Shown: positions 1-10,330, counted from the stretch's first letter. The stretch is DNA of 64,000 nt from Streptococcus parasanguinis (GCF_018499505.1 NZ_JAHDAC010000004.1:1-64000); one strand, 5' to 3'. A program made the numbers and translations. The notes: generated from the sequence alone by a model not told the origin.

Positions 1-112
1 TTTCTCTTCTAGACATAAAAATACCTCTTAAGTAGATTTTGGTTATTTACCATGTCTACTTAAGAGGTATCATATCAAAAGTTAGATTTTTCTGTCTAAC
101 TTTTAGGGTGCA
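1..112 (-). mobile_element. Terminal part of an IS3-like insertion sequence, running out of the window
   Basis: On the minus strand the element starts at about 112 with TGCACCC, followed by a 10-bp stem (77-86 with 95-104). A very similar terminal stem occurs at 55436-55472 beside a recognisable IS861-like orfA fragment, which is why I call this an IS3-family end. A 16-bp perfect inverted repeat (21-36 with 55-70) follows. An ATG at 16-14 (minus strand) with AGAGG upstream, inside the 3' arm of that repeat, would begin the transposase; only five codons lie in the window. The element truncates the DUF3592-like gene to its right. The family call rests on the terminal sequence only. Confidence 0.6.
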
Positions 113-557
113 GTTCAGGATTAAGACCCTCTCGTCAAAGAGCGTTGAGGGAGTGGTAGTTGGCTATAAGAGGGCACAGAGTGTAGCGGCTCCAATTGTA
201 GAATATAGAGTGGATGGTCAGACCTATCGAAATAGCCTGAAATATTATCGGGTGGTGCGAGTGACCCTTCCTTGGAAAACGAATCAAGCGGCTAGCGACA
301 TCGATTTGATGGCACAAAGGATAACCATCTACACCAATTCTACAGTCTCAAAGGGCAATCTTTTTCAAGATGCTTTTCCACTGGGATCGAGCATGACGGT
401 CTGGTATAATCCAGCCTGTCCAAAAGAATCATACGTTGAACGCTATGGTTGATTAGACAGGCTTTTTAAACGGCAGATGTGGATTGGAATCTGGATGTTA
501 ATTTTATTTCCTATTTTGGCAGTTGTGGCCATCATCATGGGAATGAAGTATAAATGA
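113..557 (+). pseudogene. Truncated DUF3592-like membrane protein with in-frame TGA
   Basis: The frame reads from the IS boundary through a conserved module (GVVVGYKR, PIVEYRVDGQTYR, VWYNP) typical of DUF3592 proteins, which are small membrane-anchored proteins of unknown function. TGA at 450-452 stops it, but the same frame continues for 34 codons to TAA-type stop TGA at 555-557 and encodes a clear C-terminal hydrophobic segment (WIGIWMLILFPILAVVAIIM). Family members normally end in such a helix, so the TGA is probably a TGG-to-TGA change. The 5' end, with any start codon and first helix, has been replaced by the insertion sequence. Inferred to be non-functional. Confidence 0.65.
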
Positions 558-596
558 TGGATCAGCCCTAACTGAATAAATGAAACATGAAAAGAA

Positions 597-620
597 ATCA
601 CCGTCCTATCGGTGGTTTTT
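597..620 (+). terminator. Rho-independent terminator before polC
   Basis: ATCACCG (597-603) pairs with CGGTGGT (610-616, one G-U pair) and is followed by a run of T. It closes the broken gene to its left. Confidence 0.7.
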
Positions 621-657
621 TCGTCTTCACTTCTCCCTCGAATTAATCCTTAAATTG

Positions 658-666
658 TGATAAAAT
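658..666 (+). promoter_or_regulatory. Extended -10 promoter for polC
   Basis: TGATAAAAT matches the streptococcal TGnTATAAT extended -10 and lies 90 bp before the polC start. No convincing -35 is seen. Confidence 0.4.
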
Positions 667-756
667 AAGGGTTACGAATGTTTTTGAATGGTCTATTTTT
701 GTTTAGAGTCGGGCCACTCAAAAGCGAGCAAAAGAATCAAGATCAAGGGAGAAACA

Positions 757-3700
757 ATGTCCAACACCTTTGAAATTTTAATGGATCAGCTGGATATGCC
801 GCTGGAGATGCGATCTTCCAGTGCCTTTTTGCATGCAGAGATTCAAGAAGTCGTGGTGCACAAGGTCAGTCGGGTCTGGGAGTTCCGCTTTGCCTTTGCG
901 GAAGTCTTGCCGATTGCTTTGTTTAAGGAATTGCGCCAGCGCTTGAAGGATGAATTTTCAAAGACAGGAAACCAGGCGACCTTTACCATCCAGGTGGCCA
1001 ATCAGGATTTTTCTGCGGATTTATTGCAGGCCTACTACCGGGAGGTTTTTGAGGAAGGACCTTGCGCTAGTCAAGGCTTTAAGGGACTTTACCAAGACTT
1101 GCAGGTGCGCGCAGAAGGGCAGGAATTGATCATCTCAGGGCCTTCTTCGGTTGATACGGAGCATTTTCGTAAGAATCATTTACCAAATCTTGCCAAGCAG
1201 TTGGAAGCCTTTGGTTTTCCGCATTTCACCTGTCGGGTGGAGTCTGATGAGGAGTTGACAGAGCAAGAAGTAGCGCGCTTTGAGCAGGAAAATGAAAAGA
1301 TCTTCCAAGCGGCCAATGAAGAGACCTTGCGAGCCATGGAATCCTTGGCTCAGATGGCTCCGCCACCAGCGGTTGAAGAAAAGCCTGCCTTTGACTTTAA
1401 GGCTAAGAAAGCTGCAGCTAAACCTAAGCTAGACAAGGCTGAGATCACTCCTATGATCGAGATCACGACAGAAGAGAACCGGATTGTCTTTGAGGGTGTG
1501 GTCTTTGACGTGGAACACAAGGTGACACGGACCGGTCGGGTCTTGATTAGCTTTAAGATGACCGACTATACCTCGAGTTTTTCCCTTCAGAAATGGGTTA
1601 AAAATGAGGAAGAAGCCCAGAAGTTTGACATGATCAAGAAGAACAGCTGGCTCCGGGTTCGGGGAAATATCGAAATGAACAATTTCACGCGCGACTTGAC
1701 CATGAATGTCCAAGACATCCAGGAAGTCGTGCATTATGCCCGCAAAGACCTGATGCCAGAAGGCGAGCGCCGGGTGGAATTCCACGCGCATACCAATATG
1801 TCGACTATGGATGCCCTGCCGGAAGTCGAAGAGCTGATCGCTAAGGCAGCTGAGTGGGGACATAAGGCGGTGGCCATTACCGACCATGGCAATGTGCAGA
1901 GCTTCCCACATGGCTTTAAAGCAGCCAAGAAAGCTGGGATCCAGCTGATCTATGGGATGGAAGCCAATATCGTAGAGGACAAGGTGCCCATCACCTATAA
2001 CGAGGTGGATCTGGACCTCAATGAAGCGACTTATGTGGTCTTTGACGTGGAAACGACGGGACTTTCAGCCATTTACAATGACTTGATTCAGGTCGCTGCT
2101 TCTAAGATGTACAAGGGCAATGTCATTGAGGAGTTTGACGAGTTTATCGACCCGGGCCATCCTCTGTCTGCCTTTACGACCCAATTGACAGGGATCACCA
2201 ATGAGCATGTCCGGGGTGCCAAGCCCTTGGTGCAGGTTTTGAAGGAATTTCAGGCCTTCTGTGAGGGGACGGTTCTCGTTGCCCACAATGCTACCTTTGA
2301 CGTGGGCTTCATGAATGCCAACTATGAACGTTATGGCCTTCCTAAGATCACCCAGCCAGTCATCGATACCCTGGAATTTGCCCGCAACCTCTATCCAGAT
2401 TTTAAACGGCATGGCTTGGGACCATTGACCAAGCGCTTTGGGGTAGGCTTGGAACACCACCACATGGCCAACTACGATGCGGAAGCGACGGGGCGCCTGC
2501 TCTTTATCTTCATCAAAGATGTCGCTGAAAAGCATAGGGTGACCAATCTCAAGGATTTGAATATCGATTTGATCGATGAGAATTCCTACAAGAAGGCGCG
2601 GGTTAAGCATGCGACCCTCTATGTCAAGAATCAGACTGGCCTTAAGAACATGTTTAAACTGGTCTCGCTTTCTGGGACCAAGTATTTCGAAGGAGTTCCA
2701 CGGATTCCTAAGACCGTGCTGGATGCCCACCGAGAGGGCTTGATCCTCGGATCGGCCTGCTCGGAAGGGGAAGTCTTTGATGCGGTCATGTCGCAAGGTG
2801 TGGATGCGGCGGTCGAAGTGGCCAAATACTACGACTTTATCGAGGTTATGCCACCGGCTATCTATACACCTCTCATTGCCAAGGAGCAGGTCAAGGACAT
2901 GGACGAGCTCCAAACCATTATCAAGAGCTTGATTGAAGTAGGAGATCGCCTCGGCAAGCCTGTTCTCGCGACAGGTAATGTCCACTATCTGGAGCCAGAA
3001 GATGAGATCTATCGGGAGATCATTGTCCGTAGTCTCGGTCAAGGGGCTATGATCAACCGGACCATTGGGCACGGAGAAGATGCCCAGCCAGCGCCACTGC
3101 CAAAAGCGCATTTCAGAACCACCAATGAAATGCTGGATGAATTCGCCTTTTTGGGAGAAGATTTGGCGCGCAAGATTGTTATTGAAAACACCAATGCGCT
3201 CGCAGAGACCTTTGAGCCGGTCGAAGTGGTCAAGGGTGACCTCTATACGCCATTTATCGACAAGGCCGAAGAAACGGTTGCGGAATTGACCTATAAGCGG
3301 GCCTTTGAGATCTATGGTAATCCGCTTCCTGATATTGTCGATCTGCGAATTGAAAAAGAATTGACCTCTATCTTGGGGAATGGCTTTGCCGTGATTTATC
3401 TGGCTTCACAGATGCTGGTGCACCGTTCCAATGAGCGGGGCTACCTGGTTGGATCGCGTGGATCCGTTGGATCCAGCTTTGTCGCGACCATGATTGGGAT
3501 CACCGAGGTCAATCCGCTTTCGCCTCACTATGTTTGCAGCCAGTGCCAGTACAGTGAATTCATCACAGACGGTTCTTATGGATCTGGTTTTGATATGCCG
3601 GACAAGGATTGTCCAAACTGTGGTCACAAGCTCAGCAAAAATGGACAAGATATTCCTTTTGAAACCTTCCTTGGTTTCGATGGGGACAAGGTACCCGATA

Positions 3701-5151
3701 TCGATTTGAACTTCTCTGGGGAAGACCAGCCGAGTGCCCACTTAGATGTCCGGGATATCTTTGGGGAAGAATATGCCTTCCGGGCAGGAACGGTAGGTAC
3801 GGTCGCAGCTAAGACCGCCTATGGTTTTGTCAAGGGCTATGAGCGTGATTTTGGCAAGTACTACCGAGATGCCGAGGTCGAGCGCTTAGCTCTTGGTGCA
3901 GCTGGGGTCAAACGGACGACCGGTCAGCACCCGGGGGGAATCGTTGTTATTCCAAACTATATGGATGTCTATGACTTTACTCCGGTTCAGTATCCAGCAG
4001 ATGATGTGACAGCTGAATGGCAGACCACCCACTTTAACTTCCACGATATCGATGAGAACGTCCTTAAGCTCGATGTCCTGGGACATGATGATCCGACCAT
4101 GATTCGCAAGCTCCAAGACTTGTCGGGCATTGATCCAAATGATATCCCTATGGATGATCCAGGGGTTATGGCCCTCTTTTCTGGGACAGAAGTGCTAGGG
4201 GTGACAGCCGAGCAGATCGGAACGCCGACAGGGATGTTGGGGATTCCAGAGTTTGGGACCAACTTTGTTCGGGGCATGGTCGAAGAGACCCATCCGACGA
4301 CCTTCGCAGAGTTACTTCAGCTCTCTGGTCTGTCTCACGGTACCGACGTGTGGTTGGGAAATGCCCAAGACTTGATCAAGGCGGGCATTGCCGATCTATC
4401 GACCGTTATCGGGTGTCGGGACGACATCATGGTTTACCTCATGCACGCGGGTCTCAAGCCTAAGATGGCCTTTACCATCATGGAACGCGTGCGGAAAGGG
4501 ATGTGGCTCAAGATCTCAGAAGAAGAGCGCAATGGCTACATCCAAGCCATGAAGGAAAACAATGTTCCTGAATGGTACATCGAGTCCTGTGGGAAGATCA
4601 AGTACATGTTCCCTAAAGCCCATGCGGCGGCCTATGTTATGATGGCCCTTCGTGTGGCCTACTTTAAGGTGCATCATCCACTTTATTACTACTGTGCTTA
4701 CTTCTCGATTCGGGCTAAGGCCTTTGACATCAAGACCATGGGAGCAGGCCTTGAAGCTGTGAAAGCGCGGATGAAAGAAATCTCTGAGAAACGCAAGAAC
4801 AACGAAGCTTCTAACGTAGAGATCGATCTCTACACCACCCTTGAGATTGTCAATGAGATGTGGGAGCGGGGCTTCAAGTTTGGCAAGCTAGACCTCTATC
4901 GCAGTCAGGCGACAGAATTCTTGATCGATGGGGATACCCTGATTCCACCATTTGTCGCTATGGATGGTCTGGGAGAGAACGTTGCCAAGCAAATCGTGCG
5001 AGCGCGTGAAGAAGGAGAATTCCTCTCTAAGACCGAGCTCCGGAAGCGCGGCGGTGTTTCGTCTACCCTAGTTGAAAAGATGGATGAGATGGGCATTCTT
5101 GGCAATATGCCAGAGGATAACCAGTTGAGCCTCTTTGATGATTTGTTCTAG
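757..5151 (+). CDS. polC: DNA polymerase III subunit alpha, gram-positive PolC type
   Basis: Replicative DNA polymerase with its own 3'-5' proofreading exonuclease. At 1464 aa from this start it has the usual PolC length. Order seen: N-terminal domain, OB-fold near residues 230-320, PHP segment with HAHTNMS near 342, DEDD exonuclease inserted in the PHP domain with FDVETTG near 427, zinc-knuckle cysteines CSQC/CPNC near 926-951, polymerase catalytic motif PDIDLNF near 980, and a C-terminal clamp-binding-like end QLSLFDDLF. The start ATG at 757 follows AAGGGAG; a further in-frame ATG at 688 lacks a binding site. Single-gene unit followed closely by a small ORF. Confidence 0.97.
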   Translation: MSNTFEILMDQLDMPLEMRSSSAFLHAEIQEVVVHKVSRVWEFRFAFAEVLPIALFKELRQRLKDEFSKTGNQATFTIQVANQDFSADLLQAYYREVFEEGPCASQGFKGLYQDLQVRAEGQELIISGPSSVDTEHFRKNHLPNLAKQLEAFGFPHFTCRVESDEELTEQEVARFEQENEKIFQAANEETLRAMESLAQMAPPPAVEEKPAFDFKAKKAAAKPKLDKAEITPMIEITTEENRIVFEGVVFDVEHKVTRTGRVLISFKMTDYTSSFSLQKWVKNEEEAQKFDMIKKNSWLRVRGNIEMNNFTRDLTMNVQDIQEVVHYARKDLMPEGERRVEFHAHTNMSTMDALPEVEELIAKAAEWGHKAVAITDHGNVQSFPHGFKAAKKAGIQLIYGMEANIVEDKVPITYNEVDLDLNEATYVVFDVETTGLSAIYNDLIQVAASKMYKGNVIEEFDEFIDPGHPLSAFTTQLTGITNEHVRGAKPLVQVLKEFQAFCEGTVLVAHNATFDVGFMNANYERYGLPKITQPVIDTLEFARNLYPDFKRHGLGPLTKRFGVGLEHHHMANYDAEATGRLLFIFIKDVAEKHRVTNLKDLNIDLIDENSYKKARVKHATLYVKNQTGLKNMFKLVSLSGTKYFEGVPRIPKTVLDAHREGLILGSACSEGEVFDAVMSQGVDAAVEVAKYYDFIEVMPPAIYTPLIAKEQVKDMDELQTIIKSLIEVGDRLGKPVLATGNVHYLEPEDEIYREIIVRSLGQGAMINRTIGHGEDAQPAPLPKAHFRTTNEMLDEFAFLGEDLARKIVIENTNALAETFEPVEVVKGDLYTPFIDKAEETVAELTYKRAFEIYGNPLPDIVDLRIEKELTSILGNGFAVIYLASQMLVHRSNERGYLVGSRGSVGSSFVATMIGITEVNPLSPHYVCSQCQYSEFITDGSYGSGFDMPDKDCPNCGHKLSKNGQDIPFETFLGFDGDKVPDIDLNFSGEDQPSAHLDVRDIFGEEYAFRAGTVGTVAAKTAYGFVKGYERDFGKYYRDAEVERLALGAAGVKRTTGQHPGGIVVIPNYMDVYDFTPVQYPADDVTAEWQTTHFNFHDIDENVLKLDVLGHDDPTMIRKLQDLSGIDPNDIPMDDPGVMALFSGTEVLGVTAEQIGTPTGMLGIPEFGTNFVRGMVEETHPTTFAELLQLSGLSHGTDVWLGNAQDLIKAGIADLSTVIGCRDDIMVYLMHAGLKPKMAFTIMERVRKGMWLKISEEERNGYIQAMKENNVPEWYIESCGKIKYMFPKAHAAAYVMMALRVAYFKVHHPLYYYCAYFSIRAKAFDIKTMGAGLEAVKARMKEISEKRKNNEASNVEIDLYTTLEIVNEMWERGFKFGKLDLYRSQATEFLIDGDTLIPPFVAMDGLGENVAKQIVRAREEGEFLSKTELRKRGGVSSTLVEKMDEMGILGNMPEDNQLSLFDDLF

Positions 5152-5168
5152 AAACAAAGGAGGAGAAC

Positions 5169-5318
5169 ATGAAGTTAGAAATTTTTGCAGAAGACAAACC
5201 AGCTGAAAAAGTCTTTGAGTACAAGCTAGAGGTGGCAGACAATGTGCTGCTCCTTTCCACCGCCCTGCTCTCAGGAGCGATTGCTCTAGCCGGCTTGTTT
5301 TCAGCTTTGAAAGATTAA
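5169..5318 (+). CDS. Small 49-aa membrane-anchored protein, unknown function
   Basis: ATG at 5169 follows an excellent AGGAGGAG site 17 bp after polC, so it is probably co-transcribed with it. The product has an acidic N-terminal half (MKLEIFAEDKPAEKVFEYKL) and one hydrophobic helix near residues 26-46 that is rich in L, A and G. I do not recognise a family. The strong binding site, tight spacing and following terminator support a real gene. Confidence 0.6.
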   Translation: MKLEIFAEDKPAEKVFEYKLEVADNVLLLSTALLSGAIALAGLFSALKD

Positions 5319-5324
5319 ACCGAG

Positions 5325-5358
5325 AAACTCTGTTTTCAAAATGAAAATAGAGTTTTTC
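5325..5358 (+). terminator. Terminator after polC unit
   Basis: AAACTCT..TTTTCA pairs with TGAAAA.AGAGTTT across an AAA loop, followed by T residues. Confidence 0.75.
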
Positions 5359-5391
5359 TATTGTAATATGGTGGTTAACCGTTTTCAGGTG

Positions 5392-5420
5392 TTTTCATTA
5401 GTACTGGATTGTGTTACAAT
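5392..5420 (+). promoter_or_regulatory. Promoter for the beta-helix/AAA+ gene
   Basis: TTTTCA (5392-5397), 17-bp spacer, TACAAT (5415-5420), with TG at the extended -10 position (5412-5413). The leader is about 75 nt. Confidence 0.55.
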
Positions 5421-5501
5421 TTTATTGCGTGGTGTTTATGGACATGATTTGGAAAATCCATTCACTTTCATAGATAGTGAGACGAAGAAAAGGAGAAGAG
5501 A

Positions 5502-8264
5502 GTGGCGAGATATTTAGTAGGTCCCTACAATAATAGTTGGAACTTTATGGATGCAGTTGAAAAAGCTCAAAATGGAGACACGATTGAATTTGAGGATGGG
5601 TATGCCTTTCAATGGCCGACAGATAAAGCCATTGTGATAAAAAAGAACCTTCATTTTGTGGGTCATGTGGTTCCAAATCCAAATGGCAATGGGCGCTTAT
5701 TTAATAATACGATTGAAGCGTCATTTCAGATTACAGGTGGCGCTGAGGTTTCCTTTGAAAATCTATGGTTTAAAATAACAGGGAATTATGCGGCCTTTTC
5801 AGTATTAGCTGGCTCTAAAATTTCCTGTAATCAGATTTATTTCGAAACAACCATCTCAGAAAATAAAAAATGCATGGTTTATGCTGAGGCAAATTCAACG
5901 GTGATGTTAAATGATGTAGGAATGTCTACCCCTGAAAAACACAATAGTGTCATCAAAATAGACCGTTCAGAATTATCTATTAGTGATGCGACGGTTTTAT
6001 CTCGTATCTATGCGTTTAATGGCTCTAGTATATCTTTAGATAATGTTTATCTTCAAAAATATGATTTTAATACGATCGATGTCAGAAATTCAGAAGTCAA
6101 CTTAAAAAATTGTACAGTCGAAGGTGGTAATCTGGAGAAGGATTACCCAATGGTCTGGCTAAGAAATGTTATCTGGCAGTCGGAAAATTCGATACTAAAG
6201 ATGCCTAGGGGAACAGCTGTTTATTTGAACAGAAACGTACGGTTTTGTTCTGAAAATGACACAATCACAACTCTACAAGCTTATGAGAGCACTGTTCGGA
6301 CTAACCATGCAACAATTACAGAATTTTTAGGAATCTATAAAGAATCGTTTGCTTCCTTAAACGGAGAAACGGATTTTCTTACAGAAAGCCAGGATACGAT
6401 TCCATTTGGTACTTTTACAAATAGTGTAGTACACGCAGATCAGATGATTTTTCACAGAGTAGCTTCTCCCAATCTTCGTATCAAGGGTTCCTCTTTTGTG
6501 AAAACAAATGCTCTTTCATATACGCAAGGAGATGCTCGGGATCTCGTTGTTGAATTAGAAGATGGATCAGACTATAGTGTTGGGAAAGAATCTGCTCAAG
6601 GTGGTAGCGCAGCTCATTCTGCAACAGGTGAAGTCGGAGTTGAAAAACGTGATGCTCTTGAGGAATTGAACAATCTAGTTGGTCTTGAGAAGGTCAAACA
6701 CGAGATCAAAAAGATAATCAATATGGTAGAGTTCAATAAAAAACGGATCGCTAGTGGCAAGGCTCCTGAAAAACAAACCTTGCACGCTGCCTTTATGGGA
6801 AATCCTGGTACAGGAAAGACCACTGTAGCTCGTCTGTTAGGAGAAGCTCTGTATGAAGCAGGGGTTCTTTCTGGTGAAGAGTTCCGATTTGTCGAAGCGA
6901 CAGAATCTGACTTGATCTCTTCTAGTGTCGGTGGTACAGCTGAGCAAACGCAACACCTGCTTGAAAAAGCGCGTGGGGGGATCCTCTTTATTGATGAAGC
7001 TTACAGTTTGGATAAAAAAGGTAGCAGCGTCAACTTCGGAATCGAAGCGATCAACACCATCCTCAAATTTATGGAGGATAATCGTGATGATATCATGATT
7101 ATTTTTGCGGGCTATACCAAAGAGATGGAAGAGTTCTTCAAGACCAATCCTGGACTACGTTCGCGTGTACCAAACAACTTCATCTTTGAAGATTACACAG
7201 GGGATGAGATTGTTCAACTGGGTGAAATGATCTTGAAAAAAGGAGACTACAAGCTCGAAGACCGTGATTACTATGCTCGTCATGTCAAACGTGCTTATGA
7301 TGGCTCGCTAGATAAGAGTAATGGCCGCTGGATCCGTAACCTGGATGAGCAATTGACCAAGACCTTGGCGGATCGTGTTGTAGCCCAAGGGTCTGATGAT
7401 ATCGAGACGATTCTTAATATCGATATTGATGCTGTCCTCAATCAAGGCAAGTACCAGGAAGGTGCAGACAAGGAAGAAGACGGTATGGCAGCCCTCAGCC
7501 GCTTGATTGGTATTCCAAAAGTCAAAGAGCAAGTGGAACAATTTGTAGCCATGGCTGAGTTCAACCAAAAACGGGCTGAACAAGGGGGCATTGTCGAAGA
7601 TACGACCTTGCACTCACTCTTTCTTGGAAATCCTGGTACAGGGAAGACGACCGTTGCCCGCATTTTGGGTAATATCCTCTTCCAAAAGGGAGTGATCAAA
7701 CAGAAGAAATTTATCGAAGTTTCACGGAGCAATCTAGTTGGCGGATACCAAGGTCAGACAGCCTTAAAGACGCGCGAAGTTTTAGAAAGTGCCCTTGGTG
7801 GTGTCCTCTTTATTGATGAAGCCTATGCTCTTTATAAGGATTCAAACGATAGTTTCGGAAAGGAAGCTTTGGATGAAATCCTCAAATTTATGGAGGACCA
7901 TCGTCGTGATATCGTGATTGTCTTTGCTGGATATACCAAGGAAATGTATGAGTTTCTACAAGTCAATTCAGGATTGCAAAGTCGGATTCCGACTACTTTC
8001 GATTTTGAAGACTATACACCAGATGAGATTGTTGAGATTGGACTTTTAGGACTTCATAAACAAGGTTATCAGGTCAATGAAGCTCTTTACGCGGATGTTG
8101 TGAAATCAAATTACGAACGTTCTAATGACAATAGCAATGGTCGCTGGGTTCGGAATTTTAACGAAAAACTTTTGCGCCAAGTTTCTACACGTGTAGCACG
8201 TGACGGAAGTAGCGATTACAACTCTATTTTGGATCAAGATTTAGAAGTATTAAGGGAGAATTGA
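5502..8264 (+). CDS. Beta-helix protein fused to two CbxX/SpoVK-type AAA+ ATPase domains
   Basis: A 920-aa protein starting at GTG 5502, seven bases after AAGGAG. Residues 1 to about 370 are repetitive short beta segments (for example SENLWFKI-like and VNLKNCTVEGG stretches) consistent with a right-handed parallel beta-helix. Two AAA+ modules follow, from about 385 and 664. Each has Walker A GNPGTGKTT (near 432 and 709), Walker B LFIDEAY (near 495 and 769) and a LRSR/LQSR arginine-finger-like motif, as in the CbxX/CfqX, SpoVK and EccA families that remodel protein complexes. The stop is one base from the next ATG, so it is coupled to the DYVAPP-repeat membrane gene. Substrate unknown. The fusion suggests the beta-helix recruits a target for ATP-driven remodelling; that is inference. 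Confidence 0.85.
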   Translation: MARYLVGPYNNSWNFMDAVEKAQNGDTIEFEDGYAFQWPTDKAIVIKKNLHFVGHVVPNPNGNGRLFNNTIEASFQITGGAEVSFENLWFKITGNYAAFSVLAGSKISCNQIYFETTISENKKCMVYAEANSTVMLNDVGMSTPEKHNSVIKIDRSELSISDATVLSRIYAFNGSSISLDNVYLQKYDFNTIDVRNSEVNLKNCTVEGGNLEKDYPMVWLRNVIWQSENSILKMPRGTAVYLNRNVRFCSENDTITTLQAYESTVRTNHATITEFLGIYKESFASLNGETDFLTESQDTIPFGTFTNSVVHADQMIFHRVASPNLRIKGSSFVKTNALSYTQGDARDLVVELEDGSDYSVGKESAQGGSAAHSATGEVGVEKRDALEELNNLVGLEKVKHEIKKIINMVEFNKKRIASGKAPEKQTLHAAFMGNPGTGKTTVARLLGEALYEAGVLSGEEFRFVEATESDLISSSVGGTAEQTQHLLEKARGGILFIDEAYSLDKKGSSVNFGIEAINTILKFMEDNRDDIMIIFAGYTKEMEEFFKTNPGLRSRVPNNFIFEDYTGDEIVQLGEMILKKGDYKLEDRDYYARHVKRAYDGSLDKSNGRWIRNLDEQLTKTLADRVVAQGSDDIETILNIDIDAVLNQGKYQEGADKEEDGMAALSRLIGIPKVKEQVEQFVAMAEFNQKRAEQGGIVEDTTLHSLFLGNPGTGKTTVARILGNILFQKGVIKQKKFIEVSRSNLVGGYQGQTALKTREVLESALGGVLFIDEAYALYKDSNDSFGKEALDEILKFMEDHRRDIVIVFAGYTKEMYEFLQVNSGLQSRIPTTFDFEDYTPDEIVEIGLLGLHKQGYQVNEALYADVVKSNYERSNDNSNGRWVRNFNEKLLRQVSTRVARDGSSDYNSILDQDLEVLREN

Positions 8265-8265
8265 A

Positions 8266-8964
8266 ATGGCAGATAAAAATGATTATGTAGCTCCTCCTGG
8301 AGTCAGTAGCGGACAATCCGATTATGTAGCTCCGCCAGGTCAGACAGTCCAACAAAATGACTATGTAGCGCCACCGAGTGCTCAATCTTCACAGCAAAGT
8401 GATTATGTAGCACCTCCTGGTGCACAGGGAACAAGACAATCAGATTACGTGCCTCCTCAACAAGGTCAAGCTAGTTCCCACCAAGAACAAGGCTACTTTG
8501 ATACACCATCAGCTCCATGGACCATGTATCTGACAGGCTATCTTTTTATCATGTTAATGATTGTCTGGAACGGAGAAAATGGCTTGTTTATGAAATTGTT
8601 AGGAACAGCCTACACCCTTCTTTCTAACTACACCTTGTCTTGGTATTCGGATTACAAACGTTTTGAAAATGGACCTTTTGCTTGGTTCTTTACCCGCTTT
8701 GGAAGTGCCAAGTTTGGCTATGCTTCCTCTGCATCCATGAACTACCAAAAAGTTCGTGTATCTCGTGGTGTGTTTGGGAACTATACAGGGACATCCAGCA
8801 CGGATTGGGGCCAACATATTTTGACCGCAGTCATTGTTACTGTAGTAGCTGAACTATTGCGATTCTTTATCTGTATCCCAATCGCCTTTATCACACTCTT
8901 TACTCATAAAACCACTGTCGCAAAATATACGTATGCTTTGCAACAATGGCTTAATCAACAGTAA
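8266..8964 (+). CDS. Membrane protein with five DYVAPP repeats in its N-terminal tail
   Basis: A 232-aa protein whose ATG follows the preceding stop by one base, with AAGGGAG in the upstream gene. Residues 6-64 hold five copies of DYVAPP (the last is DYVPP) spaced 13-14 residues apart in a Q/S/G-rich, probably disordered tail. Hydrophobic stretches near residues 84-126 and 185-212 should be membrane segments; there is no signal peptide, so the tail is probably cytoplasmic. I know no family function. Translational coupling to the double AAA+ ATPase suggests the repeats dock that protein at the membrane, which is inference. Confidence 0.75.
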   Translation: MADKNDYVAPPGVSSGQSDYVAPPGQTVQQNDYVAPPSAQSSQQSDYVAPPGAQGTRQSDYVPPQQGQASSHQEQGYFDTPSAPWTMYLTGYLFIMLMIVWNGENGLFMKLLGTAYTLLSNYTLSWYSDYKRFENGPFAWFFTRFGSAKFGYASSASMNYQKVRVSRGVFGNYTGTSSTDWGQHILTAVIVTVVAELLRFFICIPIAFITLFTHKTTVAKYTYALQQWLNQQ

Positions 8965-8971
8965 GTGAATC

Positions 8972-9000
8972 AGGATTCTGCAGGAGCGGAATCCTTTTTG
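8972..9000 (+). terminator. Terminator after the AAA+/DYVAPP pair
   Basis: AGGATTC (8972-8978) pairs perfectly with GAATCCT (8989-8995), followed by TTTTT. Confidence 0.75.
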
Positions 9001-9010
9001 CATGGACTTA

Positions 9011-9019
9011 TGGTATACT
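9011..9019 (+). promoter_or_regulatory. Extended -10 promoter for pepS
   Basis: TGGTATACT, a TGnTATAAT-type box about 35 bp before the pepS start. The -35 is poor. Confidence 0.5.
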
Positions 9020-9053
9020 AGGAGGAGATCATTCACTTATGAAGGAGAAAGCA

Positions 9054-10295
9054 ATGGTTTTACCAAATTTTAAAGAAAATCTCGAAAAATACGCTAAATT
9101 GTTAGTTGCGAACGGCATCAACGTGCAACCTGGTCATACCTTGGTCTTGAACATTGATGTGGAACAAAGAGAATTGGCCCACTTGATTGTAAAGGAAGCC
9201 TATGCCTTGGGGGCGCACGAAGTGATTGTCCAATGGGCAGATGATTTCACTACCCGGGAAAAATTCCTCCATGCACCGATGGATCGTTTGGACAACGTGC
9301 CAGACTACAAGATCGCGGAGATGAACTACCTCTTGGAACACAAGGCTAGTCGCTTGGGTGTGCGCTCGTCTGATCCAGGTGCTTTAAACGGCGTTGATGC
9401 AGAGAAGCTTTCTGCTTCTGCTAAGGCTTTGGGCATGGCCATGAAACCAATGCGCATCGCTACTCAATCCAACAAGGTCAGCTGGACGGTTGCTGCAGCA
9501 GCAGGACTAGAATGGGCGAAAAAAGTCTTCCCAAATGCGGCGAGCGATGAAGAAGCAGTGGATCTCCTGTGGGATCAAATCTTCAAGACTTGCCGAGTTT
9601 ACGAGGAAGATTCAGTCAAGGCTTGGGAAAAGCATGCAGCTATTCTCAAGAGCAAGGCAGATACACTAAATAAGGAACAATTCTCAGCCCTTCACTACAC
9701 AGCCCCAGGGACTGATTTGACTCTTGGCTTGCCGAAAAACCACGTCTGGGAATCTGCCGGAGCCATTAATGCCCAAGGCGAAGGCTTCTTGCCAAACATG
9801 CCAACAGAAGAGGTCTTCACAGCCCCTGACTTCCGTCGTGCTGAAGGTTATGTAACTTCTACAAAACCGCTTAGCTACAATGGAAACATCATTGAAGGCA
9901 TCAAAGTGACCTTTGAAAATGGAGAAATTGTGGATATCACAGCAGAAAAGGGCGATCAAGTCATGAAAGATTTGGTCTTTAAAAACAAAGGAGCGCGTGC
10001 CTTGGGTGAATGTGCCCTCGTCCCAGATCCAAGCCCGATTTCCCAATCAGGCATTACCTTCTTTAATACCCTCTTTGATGAAAATGCCTCTAACCACTTG
10101 GCCATCGGGGCAGCCTATGCAACCAGCGTAGAAGGTGGTGCAGAGTTCACAGAAGAAGAACTCGAAGCAGCCGGCCTTAACCGCTCAGACGTCCACGTTG
10201 ACTTCATGATCGGCTCAAGCCAAATGGATATCGACGGTATCCGAGAAGACGGCACCCGCGTCCCAGTCTTCCGCAACGGAGATTGGGTAATATAG
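9054..10295 (+). CDS. pepS: Aminopeptidase PepS, family M29
   Basis: Cytoplasmic metallo-aminopeptidase that removes N-terminal residues (preferentially aromatic and basic in the studied enzyme) from peptides. The 413-aa product from ATG 9054 opens MVLPNFKENLEKYAKLLV and matches what I recall of streptococcal PepS along its whole length, including GVRSSDPGALNGVD and the C-terminal HVDFMIGSSQMDIDGI region expected to carry metal ligands. GAAGGAG at 9039-9045 decides this start; an ATG at 9039 overlaps that site. Monocistronic between its own promoter and a strong terminator. Confidence 0.95.
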   Translation: MVLPNFKENLEKYAKLLVANGINVQPGHTLVLNIDVEQRELAHLIVKEAYALGAHEVIVQWADDFTTREKFLHAPMDRLDNVPDYKIAEMNYLLEHKASRLGVRSSDPGALNGVDAEKLSASAKALGMAMKPMRIATQSNKVSWTVAAAAGLEWAKKVFPNAASDEEAVDLLWDQIFKTCRVYEEDSVKAWEKHAAILKSKADTLNKEQFSALHYTAPGTDLTLGLPKNHVWESAGAINAQGEGFLPNMPTEEVFTAPDFRRAEGYVTSTKPLSYNGNIIEGIKVTFENGEIVDITAEKGDQVMKDLVFKNKGARALGECALVPDPSPISQSGITFFNTLFDENASNHLAIGAAYATSVEGGAEFTEEELEAAGLNRSDVHVDFMIGSSQMDIDGIREDGTRVPVFRNGDWVI

Positions 10296-10330
10296 GGAGC
10301 AGGACAGAAATCGGTAGACGCAGTCTCGTA

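Noticed and set aside
450-452. TGA considered as a selenocysteine or read-through codon
   Set aside because: No SECIS-like structure or selenoprotein gene is visible and the gene has also lost its 5' end, so simple decay is the better explanation.
2065-3111. Long minus-strand frame within polC
   Set aside because: A shadow of the well-supported polC frame, with no start signals.
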